Of a stretch of 64,000 bases of DNA, positions 34,947 through 46,528 are shown piece after piece; the stretch's first letter is position 1, and each line of letters opens with the position of its first letter. Source of the DNA: Salticus scenicus (Eukaryota > Arthropoda > Arachnida > Araneae > Salticidae); the NCBI GenBank assembly GCA_963930645.1, contig OZ005655.1, positions 138,865,456 to 138,929,455 on the forward strand, in the 5' to 3' direction. The translations under genes were made by a program, and so were the position numbers. The notes under the pieces were generated by a model that saw nothing but the letters and a program-made list of their open reading frames with translations, did no database searches and had not been told where the DNA came from.

Positions 34947-36269
34947 TTAAATTAACGGAAAATAACTGTCAGCCAGGACGCCAGTATAAGAAACCGTTTT
35001 CTTGATGGAAAAAAACTGTTTTTGAAAACGAAAATATCTGTTTTTAAACGGTCAAATTCTGTCACATTAACGTAAGAATATTGTTATTTTAACAGAAATA
35101 CACTGTAATTTTACAAAAAATATCTGTAATTTTTACGGAAAAAACACATGTTTTTCTTTCGAGACCATTGAAATTTATGGTTTAACAAATAATTATATAG
35201 AAACTAATGACTAAGAATATTGGTCTCGATAGCTTTTTAAAATATTTTGAATATTTAAAAATTTGTATCTCTTGCAAAAGTGAAATATCTATATTTTTCT
35301 CTAAAATTTTCTTAATGTTGAAACTTTCATTTATTTATAGCATGTCTTTGCAAGAATAAATTTTTATTTTATGCTTTTCAGGGCTCCACAATAAAAAGCT
35401 TCTACTGTTAAAAAAATATTTTTTTTTTTTTTTTTTACTTAAATTGTTATTTTATTAAATTAATATTAAAAAAAAAAAAAAAAAGTAAACAAAATGATAC
35501 AATGCATTCAACAAATAATTCAACATTCAAAATGTATTTTGAAAAGTTAAATTAGACAATTTAATACTGAAACGCTTCATCTGATAACAGAGGAGAAATC
35601 ATCCAATGGGGGGGGGGGAGTCACGTTGCGAATGAGTCACATACTCCAGATGTACAATGGAAACAATGACCTGACTGATATTCGACCAGCACCTCACGTT
35701 ATACGAGATCAGCCAAGGTATCATCATTATCAGAGATTTCATTTTCTGCTTTTCGACTGCTAAAGGTGATCACAAATAAGTATTTGAATCGAATACCAAA
35801 AGTAAACGTAGAATATTAAGAGGTCAATGGTTTTTAAATTGTTTTTTAATAAATATTTTGCTGTTTCAAGTAGGAATTTTACTAAATCATTCAAATTTTC
35901 TATGAATCATTTTATTGTAGATCGAATTTACTTTATTTACTAGCAGACTTTGCCTGCTTTGCTGTGCTGGTCACTATATTTAAAGGAAATAAAAACAAAA
36001 TCACTCTTTTTCTTTTCTTTTTTTTTTTTTTTTTTTTAATCGCTTTATATGCAAAAAATAAAAAGAAAATCCATTGAAATTGCTCAAAAGTACATTATAT
36101 ATAGGTACATTATTATTATTTAATTTTAAAGTTATAATGACGTCATTTTGTTGTATGCATAAACAAATTTTTGATATTTTTTTCTTATTCGCGCGAAAAT
36201 GTATTTCTATGTACCAAAAAAAAATAAAAGAACTCGTTAACTTTTTTGGCGCTTGATTAAATTTGAAGC
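34291..36269 (+). repeat. Diverged repeats, no gene
   Basis: 34310-34400 (GGCAACCCTAAACTACAAAT) resembles 55862-55900. 34975-35150 holds CTGT-containing words (AACGGAAAATAACTGT, TCTGTAATTTTTACGG) like the MITEs at 36272. Poly-A at 34911-34942. At 35939-35985 a reverse Helitron-like end reads CTAG, then TGCC...GGTCACTATATTTAAA. No coding frame is supported. Confidence 0.4.
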
Positions 36270-36271
36270 TA

Positions 36272-36781
36272 CGCTGTAAAAAAAATTGCAGAAAAATTTA
36301 TGGGGTTTTGCCCGTCAGCAAAAGTTTCGGCTAAATACCCATTAATTAATGTTTTACCCGTAATTTATCATTTTGACTACCACTTTATATATAAATCAAT
36401 TTTTATAATATTCCTTTGAAGATATATATGTACTACAGACGATTAAGGAAGTTTACTATAATAAAAAGTGATAAAAAACTGCTGAGAACCATGCGGTATA
36501 GCGGAAAATATCAAGTCATATCAGAAAATACGGGTGTGCCCGTTTTGTAGGTAAAAAACGGTTATACACTGTTAAAAAAATGCAGAAAAAATACAGAAAT
36601 TCTCTGTAATTTCAGAAAAAAAGTCGTAAAATACGTTTTGTCTACGTAATTTTTTCGTAATTTACGCCTTTTTTTCTGAAATTACAGAGAATTTCTGTAT
36701 TTTTTCTGCATTTTTTTAACAGTGTAGGTGTAAAAATTAAACGCGCGAAGGCACTTAAATTTACGTGTTTTTTTAACAGTG
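36272..36781. mobile_element. Outer TA-duplicating MITE
   Basis: CGCTGTAAAAAAAATTGCAG and, at the other end, TTTTTTTAACAGTG, flanked by TA at 36270-36271 and 36782-36783. Non-coding. A younger, related MITE sits inside (36567-36724). Confidence 0.55.
36567..36724. mobile_element. Palindromic MITE, 158 bp
   Basis: Arms of about 69 bases, starting CACTGTTAAAAAAATGCAG, pair almost perfectly. TA lies on both sides (36565-36566, 36725-36726). Tc1/mariner-type by target and TIR. Confidence 0.9.
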
Positions 36782-37280
36782 TAATTTTAAAGCTATTATA
36801 AGGTTATTATTTTCTTATTTTAATTAATTAAAAAAATAATAATAATTTCGAAAATCTGTCTTTGGTGTGCATCAGGAGAGGTCAGTATAAATCTTCATGC
36901 AAATTTGTGTAGTCCTGCGATCAGCCGTTTTCCTAAAAAGCGCGCCGAACATATGCACACACAAACACACATTTTATTTATTTTTGCTGCCGATGACAAT
37001 GTATAATACATTGGTTCAGAAGCCATCACGTTGTGCCCGGAACACACACCGCTATCGTGCCCCTTTCTCTGCCTTTTTCTTCGACAAAATTTATAAGTTA
37101 TATATTACAAATATAAAACAAGTCCTTCCGGTACAGTCGGAAGAATTTGTTCTTTTCATGTGTAAATCCTTTTGAAAGAAATGGTGGATCAATTTGATTA
37201 ATAATCTTGATTGAGACTTTGATATAGGGTATATAGTATATACGCATATAGTGTACTTCATGAAATTCGGTATGTATGTA

Positions 37281-37793
37281 CAGGGTGATTATAATAAAAG
37301 TTGCGAATTCTAAATGCTCTAACTTTAAAGCTATCTGTCAGAACGATTTGATATTTTACCAGAAAAAATCACGAGGAAATGGAATTTTGTTTGGCCAAGG
37401 AAAAAGTAGTTCCAAAGTGTGCCTATAGATGACGCTGTCAGTCAGGGTAATATCAATGGAAACGCCTTAATGGATTTATTATACATAGGAATGTTGTTAG
37501 CAATTGAATAGAATAGCAGAAAACAATAGACTCCAAAGAATTACCGCAACTTTTTTAGCAAAAAGACAAGAATACGTGTTTACAACGAAAACAGTGACCA
37601 GAAAAAAAGAGGAGTTTCGTGCAACAAACACTCTGCAGATGATTAATGCCTCATTTTATAACTTTTTTTTTTTTCCTTTGTCAAACAAAGTTCTATCGCC
37701 TTACGATTGTTTTGGTAAAATATCAAGTCATTCTGATCGGTAGTTTTAAAGTTAAAGCATTTTGAAATGGCAACTTTAATTATAATCACCCTG
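37281..37793. mobile_element. TIR element, 513 bp, TA target
   Basis: TIRs of about 85 bases begin CAGGGTGATTATAAT and end near TTGATATTTTACCA. They are diverged (roughly 80% by eye). TA at 37279-37280 and 37794-37795. Probably mariner-type, non-autonomous; no transposase. Confidence 0.88.
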
Positions 37794-37795
37794 TA

Positions 37796-39106
37796 TATGT
37801 TATATATACCTAATTTCATGCAAATCTGTTCAAAATTACGATTTTATTCAAGTCTGAAAATTTTAAGTAGCCACCATTTTGAAACATGATGACAAATCAA
37901 GATGAACAGGCTTTTTATACGAGTTTGATGTTGTCAAATAAGTGTCATTTCAAAACAAGAAGGCGGATCAAGTTGTCCGACGAACTCATTCAATAGATTT
38001 TTCTAAGATAAATCCACTGTCCAACTTTGATTCAGTACTTCGGAAATTATTGGGATAAATTTTCCATTATATATAGGTAGGTATATGGATAAATTAAGTG
38101 ATTGCAATAAGTCAATTTTTAAATAAATCAAACTAATTATTATTATTATCAATACATTTAAACCGTAATTTTATATTAAAAATTAGTTATCTACGCAACA
38201 TAATATATCGTTTTAAAACATATCAGAAAATAGGCATTTAAAAATTTATCGCATTTAGTTTTCACAGTAAAAAACATTCACAAGTAACTGCGTGTGATAG
38301 TGGTGATAAGTAGATTTTTTTTTTTTTTTTTTTTACTATGCCTGTTTTATAAAGCACATAATATGGACTTTCGAGCCCACAGGCACGTGCCCCCTGCGAT
38401 AATCAGGCCTTAAAACCTGATAAAGTTAAAGCAGACCCGTGTCCCCTTTTTAACCAGAATCCTCAAAATGTCAGTACAAAAAAATCAAGTATTTTCTATA
38501 CCGTGTCTATAGCCTTTATTCATATCCTATTCCCAAAATATTGAATTTTGATGATGATTACGTGAGAATGGAGAGAAAAATAGTATAAAAATTATATATT
38601 TTTGCACTTTACCTTTTTCTAAATTAGCTACAAAGTCTCCCAAGTTGTCCAAAGTAAATCCACCAAGATCCAAAAATTCTAAAACATTGAAACATCAACT
38701 CTTTTTAAGTACGTAGAGAAAAAATAAAAACTGCAATGAAGATGTGGACTTATTGCTACTTTTTCCTACAAACCCTTTTACTTCGATAAAAAGCATATGT
38801 GTTCTGAATATTCTGTGATATTACAAAAGAATGAAAAGCACTCAAGGACTTCAGTCAGTGAATTCAAATGACTTACGATACACTTGAACTACGCAAAAGA
38901 GGAAAACTTTCAAAAGGGATTTTTCTAAAACAGCTGATCAGGGTGTTGCCTACAAAGTCGAAATATAGATCACCAGACTTTTGATGTGACATTAAAAGAG
39001 AACGGTTTTGATTAGAAGATTGGAGTAAAAAGCTACTTAAAAATCCCATACTATCAAAAGCATTTGGATGATGGGATTGTTTTACCCCTAACACGTTTTA
39101 ATTATT
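37796..39106. other. No clear gene; one possible exon
   Basis: Mostly AT-rich. The only coding hint is the short exon candidate at 38613-38678. An open frame at 38873-39094 (minus) ends beside a donor-like GTAAGT but in a phase that does not fit that exon. Confidence 0.4.
38613..38678 (-). CDS. Candidate 66-nt symmetric exon
   Basis: On the minus strand an acceptor (TGTTTTAG) precedes and a donor (GTAAAG) follows a 66-base stretch. In one frame it reads LDLGGFTLDNLGDFVANLEK with phase 1 on both sides; the other two frames have stops. The peptide is well balanced but I do not recognise its family, and no partner exon with matching phase was found. It may be chance. Confidence 0.22.
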
Positions 39107-39749
39107 ACTTTCTTCTATATGTAATATAGAGAAAGTATTGGATTCGTAAAAATTTTCGACCTCGGGTTTTTGATGGATTTACACGTTTTGAGAGCTGTAG
39201 AACACGATTTGACCCTTTTTAGAAAATGTCTGTCTGTCTGTCTGTGTGTGTGTGTGTGTGACAAAATTTTGTGGCAACTGTATCTCAGGAACTACTGCAC
39301 AGAATTCATACAAATTAGTATGTAGTTGCACCTTGACATAAATTAGTGCCTATCAACTTTTGGTAAAAATTGTCTTACAGGTTGCGTTGCCATCCCGTTT
39401 TTTCTAAATTTTTAACATGGTGATATAGGACAAAATTTTGTATAAATGTGCATAAAGATAATTATTTTTTAGTAATCATTATGAAATTTACAAGAATTAT
39501 TTATAATAGAGGTAGTCAACTGGGGAAAAAATTTTGTATGCGTAGGAGCCTCGTGAACCCCCCTGGGGGGGGGGGGAAGTCCCCCCTCGAGGGGAGTAAA
39601 TTTTCAAGATGGGTATCTTTCGCAAGGTCTCGTCAATACCTTTAAAACGAATGGTTGAACTATAAATCTGTGATAATTTAAAACAAAGTTATCGATTTTT
39701 TTTACTTTTAACAAAAAGTAACTTAGAAAAAAAATCGTATTATTATTAT

Positions 39750-39789
<40 letters not shown>

Positions 39790-40303
39790 GAAATTTAACC
39801 AGACTTGGTATTTAATTGCCCCTGACATAAACTGGGGCTGATTTGATTTGGGGATCAATCACTCAACAGGTGGTGCTGTGATCGTATTTTTTCTAAATTT
39901 TTAACATGGCAGTATATAGGACAAAATTTCGTATAAATGTACATAATGGGAGTTATTCTTAACCTGTGATTGTGAAATTAATATGAATTATTGATAATAG
40001 TAGTAGTCAATTAGGAAAAAAATCTCGGTCATCGCTTCCCTTCCCCCAGGGGAAAGTACCCCTCGGGGGAGGGGGGAGTAAATTTTCAAGATGGGTATCT
40101 TTCGAAAGGTCTCGTCAATATCTTTAAAACGAATGGTTGAACTATAAATATGTGATAATTTAAAACAAAGTTATCGATTTTTTTTTTTTTTTTTTCGAAA
40201 AAAAACTTTAAAAATCGTATTTTTTTTTTTTTAAATATTGTTACTGTGTGAATTTGTATAGGAAAATATAGAAGAAAGTCTTGTGGTGGCCACAGCATAC
40301 TAG
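39107..40303 (+). mobile_element. E2 element, copy D
   Basis: The most complete copy in plus orientation: head hairpin 39107-39136, TCTG/TG repeat 39228-39260, both modules with G-rich patches (39559-39595, 40043-40078), tail hairpin, CTAG 40300-40303. Confidence 0.85.
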
Positions 40304-40537
40304 TTTTTTTGGATGGTTTCTATTTCAACTGTTTTCTAATTTTAATAATTAAATTTAAGCTGCTTCTTTCTTTTCCCTAATTTATATTTAATTAATAACA
40401 TGTAATAATTTTCATTTAAGTCCATTTGAATTCTTTTATTATTGTTATTATTTCTGTATACATAATAATAATAAATAAGTACATAAATAAAAATCTGGTG
40501 TATAACAACCATACGACTTACATTTCCCGCTACTACA

Positions 40538-40886
40538 CACTGTTAAAAATTTCTGTAAATTTAATGTAAATATTTATCCAGAGTCTCTGTAAATTTGCAG
40601 TAATTCTTATTTAAAAGTGAATAATCGAGATTCTCAAATTCTGTATTTTTACATAATTTTATTATTTAATTTTTTAATTAAAATTAAAAATGACTGTTTC
40701 TACTTTAGAAAATGCATTCAAAGTCCTAAATATATTCTCACCAGTAACTAATTAAATTAATATTAGTTATTAAAATGAATGTATAAAATAAGTTTTTTAA
40801 CATATCCGTTTATTTTTCTCTGTAATTTTACGTAAGACTAAAGATAATAAATTACACAGAGTTTTCTGTTGAAATTTTTAACAGTG
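40538..40886. mobile_element. MITE with CACTGTTAAAAATTTC ends
   Basis: Inverted ends CACTGTTAAAAATTTC / GAAATTTTTAACAGTG, about 349 bases, with shared TCTCTGTAA words inside. E4 copy 1 lacks it at the same place (CGCTATTACACGTA). CA, and not TA, flanks it on both sides, possibly a mutated target duplication. Confidence 0.65.
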
Positions 40887-42217
40887 CACATATGTTCTTT
40901 TGGAAAATAGTGTAGGCAGAAGATGTGAAATCAGTTTAACAAATTAGACTTCTAACAATTTTCCTGTAAGAGCAAATTGATGCATACGTCGTGAAGACAT
41001 ATAAAAGAAACTTTACATAGCGAATTAAAAAAAAAAATAATAATAATCGTTTTAGCCCCTTTTTTTGAACACGCATTTCCGAGATTTTATAACTAACCTA
41101 CCAATCCAGAGCACCTGTCAATTTTCCTGTAGTAAGTACATGCTAAAGAACAACTAAAAAAGGGTATATGTAACAAATTTAAAGAAAATCTTTGCAGCCA
41201 TTTTTGAGATAATGGCTTTTGGTCTCACTGCCGATTTTCACCAAAACTAGGCAAACTAATCTGATCACTAGAAACTACAAATTACACGCGAAAGGATATC
41301 TAAAAGGGAGTTAATATGGCGGCTTTGAAAAAAAATCTGTAAACCCGTTTTTAAAGCACTTGCGAGACCTTAAACTGGCCAATTTATACAAGACTCCTAT
41401 CAATTTTCATGAACTAACCAACTACATATTATATACGAAAGGACATCTAATAGGGTATTTAAATAGTAACTTTACGGTTTTACTTCGGATTTCATATGTG
41501 GCCATTTCCAGTTTTCTAATTTTAATCAAAAGTTTAAAAAATCATCAGCACACCAGACCTAACTCAATTCTGAAGTTTTGTCGTTCTATATTTATTATTT
41601 TTGGTGATATGGTAGAAGGTTCTCCAACAGAGATTATAAAAGCCAGTTAAAAAAATGAAAAAATAAAAAATAGTAGAGTCGTTTTTTGAAATATCCATTT
41701 CCGAGATCTAAAACTGACCTACCTAATCAGGATGATTGTCGATTTTCCTGTAATAATCACGCAATACATGTAAAAGGATATCAGAAAAGAGGTTTATGTA
41801 CCAATTAAAAAAAAAAAAAAAAAAAAAAAAATGGTGGAGCCGCTTTTGAGATGCCGACTTTTACCAAAACTTGGCTAACTCATTTGCTGACTGGGAAACA
41901 TACGAAAGGATATCTAATAGGGAACTGATATGACGAGTTTGAAGGAAATCTGTAGAGCCATTTATAAAGGAACGCACTCGCGAGACCTAAAATTCACCTA
42001 TTTAATAATGAACGTCCATTAAATTTCTTGAACTAACCAACTAATACATACGAAAAGACATCTAAAAGACTGTTTATACAGCAACTTTGAAGAACATCGT
42101 TAGAGCCGTTGTCGATATACGAACCTACGAACACTTCAGGTTTTCGATTTTTCACCAAAAGTTGGAAAAATCATCTGTACTCTAGACCTGTCTTAATTCC
42201 GAAGTTTCATCGTTCTA

Positions 42218-42430
42218 CAGTCGGTAACAGAAGTGTCCGAACACTAGCAAAAATTCCTATGTAAAAAAAATGCACTTCATGAGGTTTCGTGAAATAAATC
42301 CTTGTCGAATCCTGTTCTTAGTCAGTGTAAGAACATGATTCGATAAGGATTTAGTTAACAAAACCGTATGAAGTGTACTTTTTTTACATAGGAATTTTTG
42401 CCAGTGTTCGGACACTTTTGTTACCGACTG
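42218..42430. mobile_element. Palindromic MITE, 213 bp
   Basis: CAGTCGGTAACA(G/A)AAGTGTC ends, arms of about 100 bases, TA duplicated at 42216-42217 and 42431-42432. E4 copy 1 near 24935 has the uninterrupted sequence (GTTCTA then TTAGTTTCGGAGATATG). Confidence 0.93.
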
Positions 42431-42608
42431 TACCTTTATTAGTTTTGGAGATATGATAGTCAAAATATTTCACACAGATAGACACATACACACACACACT
42501 GACCAATTACAAAAAATACCTTTTTGGACTTAGGAGATCTTAAAAAATATAAGTCAGGTGAAAGCTCGATATCTAAATTTTTGACTTATTACAATACTTC
42601 CATTGGCT

Positions 42609-43623
42609 ATTATGCAAAACTACACAAATTCAATTTAGGTGCATAGGGCGCTACATAGCGCGATGCTTTGCAACTTGTGACAAAAAATTTGCGGAAGCTC
42701 TAAGTCAAGAACTAATGCTCAATATTTCATGAAACTTCATATTTAGTTGCACCTTGACACAAATTGATGTCTATCAACTTTTGGCAGTGGCACCGGAGCT
42801 GGGTTAGGAAGACAGTGAAGGGGCTGTTGCTTCTCCACACAAAAACTTGGAGGGGCAAAATGTATTTAAATTAGGTTACTAGGGAAATAATTTGATTAAA
42901 ATTATACTCATTAAAATGCACTTGTATTTGAGTGTTTTAGCTTGTAAGAAAATATTTGAACCTTCTTTCGATTGAAAATTTCGATAAAATTTTTATATTG
43001 CCTGTAACAAATGAAAGAAAATGTAATGGGAAATGGTTTACTTATGCCTAAGAAAAAGATTGTACTATTTGCAGTTCATGTATACAAGCATTTCTTATAT
43101 AGAGACTTCAGGGCTTCAAAATGTTGAACAAGCTTTCATTGTCTCTGATTCAAGGAACTAGAAGAAAAATTCTATAACAAAATTCAGAGAGGCAGAGTAA
43201 TGTAATTTTCATCGTAAAAACGTGGAATTAATATTCAATAGACATTAAATACTTCCCAAACCTATGCCGCGTTCGTTGGCCAAGTTAATAACAGTTTTCT
43301 GTGGTTATTCCAGAAATTTGCATGAATATGGGCTAAGGTTCCCTGGAAAGATATCGAAAAAGGGTATAACACCCAGGCTTGAACTTTAGAGTAGTCAATA
43401 TGTCTTAAATCAAACACCAACGCGAAACATTTCTGTAGCTTCCAGTAACCGTACAACTAGATAATGCTCTGCAAAAAGTTAAAAAAAAAAAAAAAAAAAA
43501 ATACACGAAAATGTTTATAAACAATTATTAGATTATTAGGATAATTAATGTTCACCGGAAATGGAATGATGTTCGGAGTCGATACAGATAGATTACTTCA
43601 TGACATTATAAGCGATATAAGGG
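42609..43623. other. No gene; E2-like fragment
   Basis: 42690-42790 (TTAGTTGCACCTTGACAC, CTATCAACTTTTGG) resembles part of an E2 module. The rest, including a minus open frame at 43262-43456, shows no family resemblance. Confidence 0.45.
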
Positions 43624-43780
43624 ATGGTTGGTTGGTTGGGTTTTATGTCACACTAGTCCTGCGCAGATGGGCAATTGGCGACGATCTAGGACACACCCCT
43701 AGAGGTGGTTCGGTGACATGCCATCACAATTTTGATCCTCCACGGAAGTTGATAGCTCTCTCGCTTCGGTGTGCAATATA
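43624..43780 (-). repeat. 5'-truncated SINE copy
   Basis: Reverse of the SINE at 21571-21852: GGTTGGTTGGGTTTTA tail, then AGGACACACCCCTAGAGGTG. It lacks the tRNA-like head. Confidence 0.8.
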
Positions 43781-44612
43781 AAGGATATCCCTTATTTTGA
43801 AATAATCGCTGATGACACGGCAAATATCAAAGGAAGTAAACGATTTTCAGTATGTTTTCATAAGGAAAATAGAGAATTGAAACATAAGGAAGTGTTTGTG
43901 GTTATGTATATACTATCTCAGAAGATTCTTAGGGTAAAATTCTTCTTTCTACAATTAAACTTGTAATAATAAGATTTAACTTTTGTCATTGGAAAATCTC
44001 CAAGCACATTGTTTTGGTGGCTCATTTAATATGTGTGGACTCATTTGTGGAATATATAAAATACTCAAAGAATTTTCTTAGAACTTAGGAGTGTAAAGGT
44101 TATGTTATAGTTATATCATGTATATTTCAGCGAACGTTTTGTCTTGAAGGCAAAAACGGGACCAGTAATGAATTATAGAAAAAATAATAACGTTTGGAAA
44201 TACTTTGTAAAAGATAATGCTTGAAATAGTTTTAGCTATAATAAATGATTATGAGGCTTCTTTTAAATGTTTATGTTTATAGTCATTTGTATCTTAATAG
44301 CACGTATAATCATGGAGATATAAAGGTTTTCGTTAATTTTCTTTTATTGCTTTTCACGAATATATCCATTTACTGAGCTATTGTCTTTTCTGTAATACAT
44401 TTATAACTTGTAATAATTACGGATGTTTAGCATTATTTTTCGAGTATGAAAGTCATAAGTAATAATCATGAAGTTCATCTTTAAGCAGACAGTTATATTT
44501 TTAAACTCAATTTGAAATTTCATTTTAGTTCATTGTAAGCGCTGTAGAGTGAAGACTGTAAGTTTTCCCTTCTTCAAGGTAGTCATAGAGGTTTTTTTTT
44601 TTTTTTTTTTTT
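43781..44612. other. No gene seen
   Basis: AT-rich, featureless apart from a poly-T at 44592-44612. Confidence 0.5.
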
Positions 44613-44633
44613 ACTTTCTTTTATCCATATATA
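44613..44633 (+). repeat. E5 head hairpin, left half
   Basis: ACTTTCTTTTATCCATATA is the 5' half of an E5 terminal hairpin. Its partner half and head continue at 47294, on the far side of the pogo-like insertion. Confidence 0.8.
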
Positions 44634-46316
44634 CAGTGAAACCTCTCAAATTGGACACTTTTCCTCGGAACGGAATGTATCCATAGGATTAACATTATGT
44701 CCAACCTCTATAAGTTGGGCACCCCTTTAACTTGGAAGTTGGACAGTGAACTACTGTCCTAAGTTGGACACATTTACCCGATGAGACAGAAAGAAAAGAA
44801 AAAAACTTTCCATTTTTTACCATGTTTTTATTAACTTCGATTCTTGTTTGTGGGTTTGTGTGTTTGTCAGGGACAAATCTTGCAATCGATTTTTAACTAA
44901 CTTCCCGACTAGCTAGATATTTGAAATTTTCAGGACAGCTCACAACACGGTGACAATACATTTTTTTAATAATTTTAGTCAACTATTTAAAGTCCCGCTG
45001 CCTTCGGCAGCGCTTATATGATTCGACAGAAAATTTATTTAACTAACTTCCCGACTAGCTAGACATTTGAAACTTTCAGAATAGTTCAGAACACGGTGAA
45101 AATGCATTTTCTTAATATCTTTAGCCAACTGTTTCGGGTTCCTGCTACCTTCGGCAGCGTTATCAGTACAAAGCTTGCAATCGATTTTTCACTAACTTTC
45201 CGACTAGCTAGACATGTGAAACTTTCAGGACAGCTCACAACACGGTGACAGTACATTTTTCTAATAATTTTAGTCAACTATTTCAGGTCCCGCTGCCTTC
45301 GGCAGCGCTTATATAATTCGACAGAACATTTATTTAACTAACTTCCCGACTAGCTAGACATTTGAAATTTTCAGAATAGTTCAGAACACGGTGAAAATGC
45401 ATTTCTTTAATATCTTTAGCCAACTGTTTCGGGTTCCTGCTGCCTTCGGCAGCGTTATCAGTACTAAGTTTGCAATCGATTTTTCACTAACTTTCCGACT
45501 ATCTGGACATTTGAAACTTTCAGGACAGTTCATAACACGGTGACAATACAGTTTTTTAATAATTTTAGTCAACTATTTCAGGTCCCACTGCCTTCGGCAG
45601 CGCTTATATTATTCGACAGAAAATTTATTTAACTAACTTCCCGACTAGCTAGACATTTGAAACTTTCAGAATAGTTCAGAACACGGTGAAAATGCATTTT
45701 TTTTTTTAAATGTCTTTAGCCAACTGTTTCGGGTTTCTGCTGTCTTCGGCAGCGTTACCAGTACAAAGCTTGCAATCAATTTTTCACTAACTTCCCGACT
45801 AGCTAGATATTTGAAACTTTCAGGATAGCTCAGAACACGGTGGCAATACATTTTTTTTTTAATACTTTTAGTCAACTGTTTCAGGTCCCTACTGCCTTCG
45901 GCAGCGTTCATATGATTCAACAGAAAATTTACTTAACTAACTTCCCGAGTAGTTAGACATTTGAAACTTTCGGAATAGTTCAGAAAACGGTGAAAATGCT
46001 TTTTAAAAATATTTTTATCCAATTGCTTCGGGACCCTGCTGCCTTCGGCAGCGTTTCCAGTACAAAGCTTGCAATCAACTTTTAACTAAGTTCCCGGCTA
46101 GATAGCCATTTGAAACTTTTATAATAGCTCAAAAGACGATAGCAAGGAATTTTTTTAATACTTTTATCCAATTGCTGGGGTTCCGACTGCCTTCAGTAGC
46201 GTTTATATGATTCAACAGAAAATTTAAAAACATGGTTTATAAAAATTTTTTTATCTTATAATTATTCCCTCTTATTTTAGAAATTTTACTTATCCCTAGT
46301 AGAAAAAACTGTAAAT

Positions 46317-46359
<43 letters not shown>

Positions 46360-46493
46360 ATGTTTCTTGTCACAATATAGTCTTATCTTATAAAAAATAC
46401 TTCTTTTATTTTATTGAAACATTCACAAATTACTGTAATTTAGTGCATAATACAAGAATCTTTCTTTTTATTGAATTGCATGAATTATCCTTG

Positions 46494-46528
<35 letters not shown>

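Larger units (their letters stand above)
40495..42608 (-). mobile_element. E4 element, copy 2, with nested MITEs
   Basis: Minus orientation. The tail (CCAG with TATAC arms, 40495-40530) precedes repeated body monomers (ACTTCGGATTT, TTTCACCAAAA, ACCAACTA.ATA blocks) to a TG microsatellite and head at 42470-42608. The outer half of the head hairpin is lost. MITEs at 40538-40886 and 42218-42430 interrupt it. A poly-A lies at 41810-41831. Confidence 0.65.

Noticed and set aside
38873..39094. 73-residue minus frame ending at a GTAAGT donor, as an exon joined to 38613-38678
   Set aside because: The frame leaves two bases at the donor, whereas the candidate exon needs one. The junction would be out of frame.
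45086..45920. Three similar minus-strand peptides (SWLKILRKC...) that look like a small gene family
   Set aside because: They recur every ~295 bases with the satellite dimer; the repeat period explains them. There is no promoter or splice context.
44880..46230. CRISPR-like array
   Set aside because: Units are contiguous ~148-base tandem repeats without unique spacers, in eukaryotic DNA.
46321..46358. Long poly-A/T tracts here and elsewhere as marks of retroposed mRNAs
   Set aside because: They are frequent in every context, including inside DNA elements, with no adjacent coding remnant except near 2839. Their lengths may also be assembly-dependent.
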